In this document: positions 9,387 through 18,237 of the stretch, one piece after another
Layout of the letters: each line of letters begins with the position of its first letter
How positions within the stretch are numbered: the first letter of the stretch is position 1
DNA from: Picocystis sp. L7
Taxonomy: Eukaryota; Chlorophyta; Picocystophyceae; Picocystales; Picocystaceae
NCBI GenBank assembly: GCA_020975725.1
Contig: QXJR01000007.1
Location: forward strand, 372,001 to 436,000
Length of the DNA stretch: 64,000 nucleotides
Direction of reading: 5' to 3'
Position numbers and translations under genes: made by a program
Notes under the pieces: generated by a model
Seen by the model: the letters and a program-made list of their open reading frames with translations, nothing else
Told to the model about the DNA's origin: nothing
The model's database searches: none

Positions 9387-11396
9387 ATGGCGGCAAGCGC
9401 GACGTTGCGCGTCGCGACCGCGGTGTCGAGGCGGAAGAAAGGACCCTCGTCCTTCGAAAGGATCGGAAAGAAGTTCAGAAAGTCTTCCAGGACAACAGAC
9501 GAGAAAAACAAAAGGAGAGGCGTAGAAACCGCGGCAAGTAGCATCGAAACGAGGACGCTTCAGCAAGGAGCGACACCGTTCAAGAGCAATTCGCTCTTGC
9601 AGCTGGCCTCTTTCGTGCCCTGGTGGAAGGTCTTGCTGGCCTGGTGCACAACAGGAATAGCACTGGCAGCACTGCTCATCGCCGTGCCGCAGTTCGGCGT
9701 CGTGGGAGGACGACTCGGACAAGGGGACCTCATCGGACTCACAAGTAGTGCCAGTGTCCTCTCGCTTGCACTGCTGGTTCGGTCCGCAGCGCAGTACCTG
9801 CAGGATACTTGGCTGTGGGAAGTGGCTGCTCAAGTGACGCAGAGGACGCGCAACTCAATATTCGCACACTTGCAGTCAGCTGACATACGCACCTTCGAAT
9901 TGCAACGATCCGAGAAGGCTGGGGAAGGAGCTGCAGGATTCGAAATGGGGGACCTTACGTACCGCCTGACAGCAGAAGCAGAAAAGGCAGGAGACATGTG
10001 TTTTGCGGCCCTGCAACGCCTCGTTCCTGGAATACTGCAGCTTGTTTCCATGCTTGTCCGAATGCTACTGATCAGTCCGCTGTTGACAATGAGCACATTG
10101 GTGGTTGCCCCCGTGATGGGGGCCACCATTGCTTGGATCGGTAGTCTGGTGCGTGCACACTCAGAAGATACGCAGGCCGCCACTGCGGCTCTTTCTTCGT
10201 ACTTGGCAGAAGTCTTCCCGGCCATGCACATCATACGCACCCACGCTGGCGAGGAGCACGAAAAGAAACGATTTTCCCGCTTGGCCAATGCATGCAGGAT
10301 TAGGAAAGCAAGAACCGAACGCGTGAGAATGGTGCTTCCTGCCGCAATGACCATTATATACACATTCACCGTTCTAGTACTATTTTATGCCGGTTGTTGG
10401 GCGATCAACAAGAAGCAGATATCGGGCGAAGATATGATTTCCTTCCTAAGCGCGGTAGTGCTACTAGTGGAGCCAATACAAGGCTGCTCGATCGCGTACA
10501 ATGAGCTCAGACAGGGAGAAGCTGCAGTCGAGAGGCTCCTCTCCCTGCTCTCCATCGGCTCATCCACAGTTTTTGCACGCACTGGAACACACACTACGGC
10601 GACTGCACCTGCAGAGCGCAGTTCAACCACTCAAGCCCTCCCCCTAGAGACACACAACTTGACATACAGATATGATTGCGATGGCGAGGACGCGCTGCAT
10701 CAAGTCTCTCTCTCCATAAAAGCAGGTCAAACGGCATGGATTGTTGGGGCTTCAGGCAGCGGAAAGTCCACCCTGGCCCGTTTGCTTTTGGGATTGTATA
10801 CCCCTTCCTATGGGCACATCACTTTGGGTGGGCATCGAACCTGTGACATGGATGTATATTCCTTCCGTCGCTCAGTGGGTTATGTCCCGCAAGACGCTCG
10901 TCTGTTGGCAGGAACCATTGCAGAGAACATCTCCTATGGACTCGAGATGGACCTCGAACGTATTCAAGAGGTAGCAGCAGCGTCTCAAGTGACTGCCTTT
11001 GTCCATCATCTCCCACAAGGCATGTCCACCCAAGTGGGTCCTGCAGGATCGGCCTTGAGTGGCGGACAGAGGCAACGAGTGGCCATTGCACGTGCGCTGT
11101 ATCGCCGACCAGGCGTGCTCGTACTGGATGAGGCCACATCTTCGCTCGACAATCGCACCGCAAGGGACGTCCGTGAAGCACTGTCGCGTGCAGCCAGTGG
11201 CATCACCACCGTAGTCATTGCACATCGCCTCGACGGTGCACCGTCGGCCGACGTCATCTTCGTGTTGGACCGCGGTCGCGTGGTCGAACGAGGCACTCAC
11301 GACGAGCTCCTGCAGCACGGAAAAGCTTACAGCGACCTGTGGACACGTTCGAAACAGGACGCTGACGTCGTATGGCCCAGCCAGGAGCGCGTGTAG
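9387..11396 (+). CDS. ABCB-type half transporter (TAP-like), probably organellar
   Basis: 669 residues from the ATG at 9387 (MAASATLRVATAVSRRKK), whose Ala/Thr/Arg-rich start resembles a plastid or mitochondrial transit peptide; the frame is open to 9105. An ABC transmembrane domain of six helices spans roughly residues 70-370. One nucleotide-binding domain follows: Walker A GASGSGKST near residue 454, Q-loop VPQDARL, signature LSGGQRQRVAIARAL near 556, Walker B VLVLDEATSSLD, and H-loop VVIAHRLDG. All ATPase motifs are intact. Half-size exporters of this type dimerise; plant relatives sit in chloroplast or mitochondrial membranes. The substrate is unknown. Its last 25 nt overlap the annotated start of the amidase gene. 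Confidence 0.88.
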   Translation: MAASATLRVATAVSRRKKGPSSFERIGKKFRKSSRTTDEKNKRRGVETAASSIETRTLQQGATPFKSNSLLQLASFVPWWKVLLAWCTTGIALAALLIAVPQFGVVGGRLGQGDLIGLTSSASVLSLALLVRSAAQYLQDTWLWEVAAQVTQRTRNSIFAHLQSADIRTFELQRSEKAGEGAAGFEMGDLTYRLTAEAEKAGDMCFAALQRLVPGILQLVSMLVRMLLISPLLTMSTLVVAPVMGATIAWIGSLVRAHSEDTQAATAALSSYLAEVFPAMHIIRTHAGEEHEKKRFSRLANACRIRKARTERVRMVLPAAMTIIYTFTVLVLFYAGCWAINKKQISGEDMISFLSAVVLLVEPIQGCSIAYNELRQGEAAVERLLSLLSIGSSTVFARTGTHTTATAPAERSSTTQALPLETHNLTYRYDCDGEDALHQVSLSIKAGQTAWIVGASGSGKSTLARLLLGLYTPSYGHITLGGHRTCDMDVYSFRRSVGYVPQDARLLAGTIAENISYGLEMDLERIQEVAAASQVTAFVHHLPQGMSTQVGPAGSALSGGQRQRVAIARALYRRPGVLVLDEATSSLDNRTARDVREALSRAASGITTVVIAHRLDGAPSADVIFVLDRGRVVERGTHDELLQHGKAYSDLWTRSKQDADVVWPSQERV

Positions 11397-12265
11397 TGCG
11401 ACATGGAGACGAAGTCTTCTGTTGTGGGCAGATGTTCCACACCGGAGGAGCACGCGTGGTCACTTGGCTGGATCCTGGAGGTTACGATGGATACTGCTGC
11501 ACGAGTTTCTTTCAGTACGAGACCGAAAGGAGCGTGGGACCTCGCTACAGCGCACGGCGCAGGCAAGGAAAGCGCGTGAGGCAATGGACCTTGGAGGAGC
11601 TGCAGGACATGGTGCATCAGGTGGTGGTGCATTACGACGGCTGTGGCACTGCAAGGAGATGTTTCAAGGTCCTCCACGACGAAAGGGGTCTGAGCTGCCA
11701 CTTCATTTTGGATCTTGACGGGACCATCTATCAAACCTTGGATCTCAAGGAGCGTGCATGGCATGCTACCAGCGCGAATGACGTGTCTGTGGGCATCGAA
11801 GTGGTTAACCTGGGCGCGCATGGTGGCGAAGAGGGTTTGCCTTGGGAGGCGTGGTATAGCACGGGAAAAGATGGAAAAGTTGCTTTGAAGGTCCCCAAGG
11901 AGTTTGTCAATCCTAGCGATCCAATGCTGCGTGAGGGCGCTCCAATTCTTCACCCGGCCACGAACTCATTGGTGGAGGGAAGGATCCACGGGTTGCCCTA
12001 CAAGCAGTATGACTTCACAGAACCGCAGTACGAATCGATGTGTAAGCTTCTTGCCTGTCTGTCCGTGATTTTTCCACGTGTCAAGTTGGCGTATCCTGTA
12101 GACAAGTTTGGGCTAGTCACCACCAAGCTTTCGGACAAGAAGCTGGCACGATTTGAAGGCGTTCTTGGGCATTATCATGTACAGTTGAACAAGATTGACC
12201 CAGGTCCTGCCTTTCAGTGGGAGAAGGTCATGGTTGGTGCCAAGCGTGATCTACTTTTGGGATGA
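11372..12265 (+). CDS. N-acetylmuramoyl-L-alanine amidase (Amidase_2 family), bacterial type
   Basis: 297 residues. The core is an Amidase_2/AmpD-PGRP fold: VVHYDGCGTARRCFKVLHD holds the first zinc histidine, then HFILDLDGTIYQTLDLKERA, WHATSANDVSVGIEVVNLGA with the second histidine, and a late GHYHVQLNKIDPGPAFQWE with the third ligand and the conserved Lys-x-Asp-Pro-Gly segment. All expected active-site features are present. The enzyme cleaves the bond between N-acetylmuramic acid and L-alanine of peptidoglycan. An ATG at 11432 is an alternative start, but the preceding residues and the following FHTGGARVVTWLDPGGYDGY look like family sequence. No signal peptide is evident. It overlaps the upstream ABC gene by 25 nt and converges with TRM10. 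Probably of bacterial origin by transfer (inference). Confidence 0.87.
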   Translation: MAQPGARVVRHGDEVFCCGQMFHTGGARVVTWLDPGGYDGYCCTSFFQYETERSVGPRYSARRRQGKRVRQWTLEELQDMVHQVVVHYDGCGTARRCFKVLHDERGLSCHFILDLDGTIYQTLDLKERAWHATSANDVSVGIEVVNLGAHGGEEGLPWEAWYSTGKDGKVALKVPKEFVNPSDPMLREGAPILHPATNSLVEGRIHGLPYKQYDFTEPQYESMCKLLACLSVIFPRVKLAYPVDKFGLVTTKLSDKKLARFEGVLGHYHVQLNKIDPGPAFQWEKVMVGAKRDLLLG

Positions 12266-12340
12266 TCTACACTGAAGTTGATCAAAAGCGCTGGCAACCG
12301 GCACTTTCGTGGCTGGGCGAAAGGATTCCAGTGAGCAGAT

Positions 12341-13264
12341 TTATTCCATGGTAGATTTTTGTGGCTGTGCAGTAGATGTGCGTTCTAAGTCTGTTTCTTC
12401 TGCCTCTTGGAAGGTTCGTTTTCTCTCTGGAATTGCTCGCACCAGGGCGGCTTTCCAATCCTTGAGTTCGCGGTACGCCAGGAGGATGTCGACCACTTGG
12501 TTCACGGTGAGGACTGCGCTGGCGCTGAGTTGGACATGCTGATGAACAGGCAGACGTGCGGTGGCGATGCCCTGTTCCTTGGCTTTGTCAAGGGTGACGT
12601 TTTTGTGGCGGTTTCGATCCACAATTCCCCCAATGATATAAATTTTCTGATCGTCAAGCTGTGGTATTTCTTCTTCTGCATCGGCGGTGAGGTAGACCAG
12701 ATCCTGTTTCCTGTCTTTGAATTGCTCCACGTAGCACTGCTTCGTCTTGTGCACGAGCCACCTGTCCGTTCCGCACAGCCTTTTCAATGCTCCATCCATT
12801 TCCCCACCCTCTTCCACCCCTGTCATCCACAGGCTCATGGGTTGCCTTGCTCTCGAGTTGGACGCATAGGCGAACATCAGCTGCGAACCGAGGCTGCATC
12901 GCTCCTGTTCTCGCATCATCTCACCGAAGGCCAGGTCCAGCACGAGTGGCGTTCCCGATTCGAATGCTTCCTCCGACCTCTTCCTCCTGTCCATCTCTTC
13001 TCGGTTGCGTGTTTCTCTGGCCGCGGCCGCTTGTCGTCGGCGTTCGGCTCGTTCCGCCTCGTTCATCTCCTGCCACGCCGCCTGCGCCTCTTGGGCCCGC
13101 TTCTGTTTCTTTTCCTTCCTCCTGGCCTTATCCCTGGCCTTCCTGTCCGCCTTTCCGGCCTCCCTTTGCGCTCGTTTCGCCATCTTCTTTCGCTGGGTTT
13201 TGCTCATGCCGTTCGTTTCCATCGCGAACCGTTTCTTCGGCGTCTCTGTCCCTTTCGAAGCCAT
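12341..13264 (-). CDS. TRM10: tRNA (guanine-9)-N1-methyltransferase TRM10
   Basis: 307 residues from the ATG at 13264 (MASKGTETPKKRF). The N-terminal third is a highly basic, Lys/Arg/Glu/Ala-rich coiled segment (tRNA contact, as in yeast and human TRMT10A). The SPOUT methyltransferase domain follows with VLDLAFGEMM, LVYLTADAEEEIPQL and the diagnostic knot segment YIIGGIVDRNRHKN, then KNVTLDKAKEQGIATARLPV and LTVNQVVDILLAY. TRM10 methylates N1 of G9 in cytosolic tRNAs using S-adenosylmethionine. The C-terminal tail is polar. Its 5' end lies only 66 bp from the insertion point of the Copia element, which may affect its promoter (inference). Confidence 0.93.
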   Translation of the reverse strand: MASKGTETPKKRFAMETNGMSKTQRKKMAKRAQREAGKADRKARDKARRKEKKQKRAQEAQAAWQEMNEAERAERRRQAAAARETRNREEMDRRKRSEEAFESGTPLVLDLAFGEMMREQERCSLGSQLMFAYASNSRARQPMSLWMTGVEEGGEMDGALKRLCGTDRWLVHKTKQCYVEQFKDRKQDLVYLTADAEEEIPQLDDQKIYIIGGIVDRNRHKNVTLDKAKEQGIATARLPVHQHVQLSASAVLTVNQVVDILLAYRELKDWKAALVRAIPERKRTFQEAEETDLERTSTAQPQKSTME

Positions 13265-13329
13265 CTGACCCGAACCTTCACCCGGACCCCTCCCGGTCAA
13301 GCATCGATCTGAAAGGAGGATCTCGATCG

Positions 13330-13334
13330 GAAGG
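13330..13334. repeat. target-site duplication, left copy (GAAGG)
   Basis: The five bases GAAGG directly precede the left LTR of the Copia element and recur directly after the right LTR at 25588-25592, the signature of integrase-mediated insertion. Confidence 0.85.
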
Positions 13335-13776
13335 TGTTGAAAAATATTTATAGCTCAGTTAACCTACACTGCCTTTGGTTGAGTGAGTCTCTCGCACTTC
13401 TCCTCTAGGAGGTGCCCCTTCTCCTAAGTGGACCTGCGCTCTTTGGGTCTCGCTTGGAGGTGATGCTCCCGCGCCCGTTTGGTGTGGGATGCCTGACTTT
13501 GCAAAGACTCAACTGATCAATTACATGCATGCTTGCTCCCTTATATAGGGTGGATGTATCTGCGCTGCATTACATCATCCCCCCAACCGTGCAAGACTAT
13601 TCGTACAATCACAACACTATCACAACTTAGTATCTCCCCTTTTAGAAGGTGGGTACCTTCCTTCTAGACCCACTCCCTTGACCGGACTGGTCTTACATCA
13701 TCCTGCTATAGCCAGTACGGGTATACCGATCAAGTGTTTAAACTTCTCATGGTTGGAAACTTGTCATATTTTAACA
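13335..13776 (-). repeat. Copia LTR, left copy (3' LTR of the element)
   Basis: 442 bp, starts TGTTGAAAAATATTT and ends TTTTAACA. It matches the copy at 25146-25587 along its whole length by eye. It carries a TATATA-containing motif (13541-13550 on plus) that would be the TATA box of the element promoter on the minus strand in the other, 5' copy. Confidence 0.93.
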
Positions 13777-13806
13777 CTCCCGCCCAACCAGAGAAGTGAC
13801 CATTCT

Positions 13807-16800
13807 TCACATCTGTCGTACACCAATGTTCTGTACCAACTCGTTGAACCTTTCGGGTCTCAATACCTTTGTCAAGTAGTCTGCCAACATGTTTTCTGAA
13901 GGGCAGTACTTGTATACCATCTCACCTCTCACTCCACGCTCTCTGACAAAATGATGTCTCACATCAATATGCTTTGTCCTGCTCACACAATTCAAATCCT
14001 TGGCCATATGAAGCGCGGGCTGGTTATCACAATATATGGGTACTGGTTGTGATGCTTTTCCAAGTAATTCTGCAAGCATTGTTCTGAGCCAAAGTGCCTT
14101 TTTCACACATTCTGCAAGTGACATATATTCAGCTTCTGCAGTACTTGTGGCCACTGTGGATTGTAGTTGACTTCTCCAATCAATTATGCTTCCATTCACC
14201 ATGAACAGATATCCTGTTCTCGATCGCCGTGTCTCTTTGTCTGTCGCGAAATCGGCGTCGCAATATCCTTCCAATGCTATTTCACTTGGGTCACTCTGCT
14301 TCAAATCTCCAAGAACAATTCCATGACCTTTTGTTCCCTTGAGATAACGTAGCACTCCTTTTGCTACTGACCAGTGTTTCTTGCTTGGCTTACTCATGTG
14401 TCTTGAAAGAACTGCGGCGGCATGTCCAAGATCCGGTCGTACCGTCGTGGATAGGTAGAGTAACTGTCCAACCAATTGCTGATAGCTTGGCACAATTTCT
14501 GGATCACATACTTGTTGTGGCTCGCTCACGTCCTCACATATAGGTATCTTCTTCTCCTTAGCTTCACTCATTCCATACGCCTCTACCATTCTCTCAACCT
14601 TAGATGGTTCACTGAGGTGTAATATTCTTTTGCTTCGGTCTCGTTTGACTTGCATTCCACAAAAGGTGTCAATCTCACCCTTCGATCCAACTTTGAATCT
14701 CTCGCATATTTTCTTGACCAATTCTTGCATAAGATCTTGGCAACTTGATGCCAATAGTATGTCGTCCACGTAAACGCACACAAAGCAAACTTCATCTTGT
14801 TTCTTGCATATGAGCAAAGTTTCATCCACACTTACGCATCGGCACTCCAAATCATTTGACAAGAATGATATGAGTTCCTTGTTCCATTCTCTTGGCGCTT
14901 GTTTAAGTCCATAAAGACTCTTCTTAAGTTTGTAGACATTTCCTGGTTCTTCCTCGATGCCTTCCGGAATGTCCAAGTATATCTCTTCTCTGAGATTTGC
15001 ATGTAGAAAGGCTGCCTTTATATCTAGTTGCTGTATGTCGTAGTCTTTTATCGCTGCCACTGTCAAGAATAGGCGTACTGCTGGCTTCGAGACAACCGGA
15101 GAAAAAATATCCGTGTAGTCTACGCCTTCACGCTGCTGATAGCCTTTCACAACTAACCTTGCCTTGTACCTTTCCACGTTCCCAAGTCCGTCTCTTTTCA
15201 CCTTGAAGATCCACTTCGTTTGCAACGGTTTTCTACCTTGGGGCAACCTTGAAACTTCCCATGTTTCATTTTCCAATAGTGCTCGTTTCTCGTCTTCAAT
15301 TGCTTCTTTCCACATGGATTTCTCGGGCCGTTCCATTGCTTCATGATAACCTGAAAATTCATCGGGTAGAATCGTGGCTTTAGCATTAAGTCCCTTGCTC
15401 GCCATGTGTTTGTAGTCCAAGGTTTTCCTCTCTCTCAAGTTGTATACGCTTGTTGGCTCTTTCATTGCTTCATCTTTATCCGCTTCAACATTGTCGTCTT
15501 CGATTGCTTGACTTTGATCTACCTCAGTCTCTCTCTGAGGATCCAAGCTTTCGTCCATTTGTTGAACGGTATCGCTATCCATAGTAGTCTTCACAGTTGC
15601 TTCACTTGGTGTTGTTGTTGGATAACTACCTTCGTCATGGCTTGGTTGAGAAATGATGTTCGGTTCCATGAGTAGCTCGGGCACCGTTCCACTCGTTAGG
15701 CTATTATCCATCTTGCCCGCTTGGTCTTCCAGGAACACCGCAGTGCGCGATCTCAACACATTCATCTTCACAAGAAAACGATAAGTAGTGCTGTTAGCAT
15801 ATCCAACGAAGATTGCGGGTTCCGCCCGTGGTCCAAGTTTCCCAACTTGACGGTCTCGTGGTACATGCACGAGAGCTTTGCATCCCCAACGTTTGAGTTG
15901 TTTGTAGTTGGGTTGCTTTCCAGTCAGCATCTCTAATGGGCTCTTGCTTTGTTTTCCATTTATGTTGCATGGCTTCAAGTTTCTCACGTAGTTGACGGTT
16001 CGCATTGCTTCTCCCCAAAGGACGGTGGGTAGCTGGGTGTCTTCAAGCAAAGCTCTAGTCCCTTCCATCAACGTGCGATTGAGTCGTTCCACTTGACCAT
16101 TTTGTTGTGGCTCATATCCTGCTGTCGTCTCGTGATTGATCCCTTTTTCGCTCAACCAAATTCTCATATTCTCTTGTAGAAACTCTTTGCCACAATCGGT
16201 CCGTATGCATTTCACATGTTCACCGGACAATTGTTCCAGCCATGTGATTGCTTGCTTTGCTGCATCTGTAGCTTGACCCTTGTTTGGGAGTAGTGTGACA
16301 AGACTAAACTTCGTTGCGGCGTCCACCGCTACAAGAGCATATGTTTGTCCTCCAACGGCCTCCGGTGTGACTGGTCCAATCAAATCCATTGAGACCCTAT
16401 CTAACGGCTTCTTCAATGTCTCATCACGTGCATACGCTTTACGGCTTAGTTTCGCTTTGACACATGCTTCACACGATTTCATGTCATCCGGCAATCCAAT
16501 TTGTTTCAATGTGTTGGAACTTGCATGGCACAATCGTTTATGCCATAGATCCGCCTCCGCTTGTAGGGCATGCACACCGTCCGTGTGTGTGTGCAACTCC
16601 ACGATGTCTTGATCTCGTTGAAGTACGCAAGTTCCATCACTCCTCATAATTATGTTAGCTCCCATTTGGCGACCCATCTTTGTCGCGGAGATCAAGTTGT
16701 ATGCCATGTTTGGAACATACAACACATTTGAAAGTCGAACCTCCAACTTTCCAATCTTGAGCGTCACGTTTCCTTTACCTGCAATGGCCGTGCTCCGACC

Positions 16801-17646
16801 ATCGGCCACCATAATTTGACCGCTTGCTTGTTCCAAAGTTCCCTCGTCAAACTTCTTTAGGTCTCCTGTCATATGATCTGACGCTCCACTATCGAGTATC
16901 CAGTCCCTTATGCTTGGACTGCTTTCCATTGTTACTCGCATACTCCGACCTTGCTTGTCGGTCTCGGTACCTTGTCGGCAATAACGGGCCATATGTCCTT
17001 GCTTACCGCACTTGTAGCACTTGCCATTGAATTTCCTTTTCTTTTCCTTGGCGTGTCCAACTCTCGCAACTAGTGGTTGGCTTCCTGTCTCATTTCGATC
17101 GTGGTTCACATTTGCTTGTTCCATCACCACGTCGTCACCTTGCATGTTGTACTCTTCGTTTACGAGTATCATCTTCAATCGATCCAATGTTGGCATTTCA
17201 CCGCTTGCATTGATCGTTGTCTTCACGAGATTGTAATCTCTCGGTAACCCATTGAGTGTTGTGGCGACTATGTCAGCTTCCGATATCTTCTCGCCACTTT
17301 CTCGGAGTTCGCTCGCTAGCGAGAGTGCCCTTGTGTAGTATTGCATCACGCTCTCGCTCGGCATTTTCTTCAATGTCCGATACTTCCCAAGTATGCGCAT
17401 TGATGTTGCGGCATTTTGTATCCCATAGCTTGCATGTAGGCGGTCCCAAACATCCTTGGCAGAGAGCATCGTGTCTCGTTGCAATAGCGAGCGTTCTTCT
17501 TTGTTGACTCGCCGAAGCATTGCTGCTCGTACCATCTTTGACTTTTGTTTGGTTTCCGAATCCATTTCATCATGCGACATTGCATTCTCCAACACATCGT
17601 CGAGCCCTGCTTCTTCCATTGCTAGGAGCACTGACCCTTTCCACAA
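13807..17646 (-). CDS. Copia gag-pol polyprotein (main open part)
   Basis: 1279 residues in one frame. Order from the N-terminus: gag (UBN2-like) region, zinc knuckle CYKCGKQGHMARYC, aspartic protease WILDSGASDHMTGD, integrase with the HHCC finger (HKRLCHAS...CEAC) and the catalytic core beginning DLIGPVTPEAVGG, reverse transcriptase with YVDDILLAS, and RNase H with GYCDADFATD. This order (integrase before reverse transcriptase) defines Ty1/Copia. The Gypsy element lies just beyond the N-terminal end of this frame. The annotated start is the first Met of the continuous frame and is not claimed to be the element's original start. Confidence 0.92.
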   Translation of the reverse strand: MWKGSVLLAMEEAGLDDVLENAMSHDEMDSETKQKSKMVRAAMLRRVNKEERSLLQRDTMLSAKDVWDRLHASYGIQNAATSMRILGKYRTLKKMPSESVMQYYTRALSLASELRESGEKISEADIVATTLNGLPRDYNLVKTTINASGEMPTLDRLKMILVNEEYNMQGDDVVMEQANVNHDRNETGSQPLVARVGHAKEKKRKFNGKCYKCGKQGHMARYCRQGTETDKQGRSMRVTMESSPSIRDWILDSGASDHMTGDLKKFDEGTLEQASGQIMVADGRSTAIAGKGNVTLKIGKLEVRLSNVLYVPNMAYNLISATKMGRQMGANIIMRSDGTCVLQRDQDIVELHTHTDGVHALQAEADLWHKRLCHASSNTLKQIGLPDDMKSCEACVKAKLSRKAYARDETLKKPLDRVSMDLIGPVTPEAVGGQTYALVAVDAATKFSLVTLLPNKGQATDAAKQAITWLEQLSGEHVKCIRTDCGKEFLQENMRIWLSEKGINHETTAGYEPQQNGQVERLNRTLMEGTRALLEDTQLPTVLWGEAMRTVNYVRNLKPCNINGKQSKSPLEMLTGKQPNYKQLKRWGCKALVHVPRDRQVGKLGPRAEPAIFVGYANSTTYRFLVKMNVLRSRTAVFLEDQAGKMDNSLTSGTVPELLMEPNIISQPSHDEGSYPTTTPSEATVKTTMDSDTVQQMDESLDPQRETEVDQSQAIEDDNVEADKDEAMKEPTSVYNLRERKTLDYKHMASKGLNAKATILPDEFSGYHEAMERPEKSMWKEAIEDEKRALLENETWEVSRLPQGRKPLQTKWIFKVKRDGLGNVERYKARLVVKGYQQREGVDYTDIFSPVVSKPAVRLFLTVAAIKDYDIQQLDIKAAFLHANLREEIYLDIPEGIEEEPGNVYKLKKSLYGLKQAPREWNKELISFLSNDLECRCVSVDETLLICKKQDEVCFVCVYVDDILLASSCQDLMQELVKKICERFKVGSKGEIDTFCGMQVKRDRSKRILHLSEPSKVERMVEAYGMSEAKEKKIPICEDVSEPQQVCDPEIVPSYQQLVGQLLYLSTTVRPDLGHAAAVLSRHMSKPSKKHWSVAKGVLRYLKGTKGHGIVLGDLKQSDPSEIALEGYCDADFATDKETRRSRTGYLFMVNGSIIDWRSQLQSTVATSTAEAEYMSLAECVKKALWLRTMLAELLGKASQPVPIYCDNQPALHMAKDLNCVSRTKHIDVRHHFVRERGVRGEMVYKYCPSENMLADYLTKVLRPERFNELVQNIGVRQM

Positions 17647-17684
17647 GTTCCAATTTCCTTGTACAAGGATTGGAATGTCGCCCT

Positions 17685-18206
17685 TGTAGCGTCCGACTGA
17701 TGTGGCACGTGCTCAGGGTCTCACCAGCACCGAAAAGAGCGTCGTTTGAAGGTGGCGAAGTGGAGGAGGCGTTGGGAAGGCGGTAGCTCTTCCGAAAGAA
17801 AGCAAGTGAACTAAAAAGACAAGGGGAGGGACCTAGGGGTCTACCTCTCTCTCAACCGCCCTTGAGCGGTTGAAGACAGCCTGGCGGGGCTCCCCAACTG
17901 CCCACGTGGGGGGCGAGCGATGCATTGGATGGTCCCGAAGGGTCGTTTCCAAGCGACCCTGGCCTGTCCGTCGCATCGCCACCGTTGAGTTGCCCCAGCC
18001 CTACCTTCTAGAAGGGATTGAGGGAAGGGATTCCAAACACCACAACCCTTCAATCCCGGTCTGTTCCGTTCGAGTCCTCGATGGGGAGGTCCCTTAGTAA
18101 GGGGCGAGTCCCCTTACTACAAGGGTTCTGACCGGACCAGGTCTCGACCCAACTTGGAGAGGGGTTCGAAGGGGCCCTCTCATGGATAGGGCCTCTAGGG
18201 CCTACA
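17685..18206 (-). repeat. Gypsy LTR, left copy (3' LTR)
   Basis: 522 bp with TGTAG/CTACA inverted ends. It contains two good stem-loops: CAACCGC/GCGGTTG (7-bp stem, near 17864-17883) and AGTAAGGGG/CCCCTTACT (9-bp stem, near 18096-18118). Short open frames inside it recur identically in the other LTR and are not genes. Confidence 0.93.
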
Positions 18207-18237
18207 TTCTCCTGGTTCCTGTCACTAACTGACACAC

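Noticed and set aside
8732-9544. 270-residue minus-strand frame and the long plus-strand frames beside it
   Set aside because: Overlapping GC-rich frames in a divergent intergenic region, Arg/Pro/Ser-rich, no homology recognised.
17841-18053. 70- and 75-residue frames in the LTRs
   Set aside because: They recur identically in both Gypsy LTRs and have no coding features.
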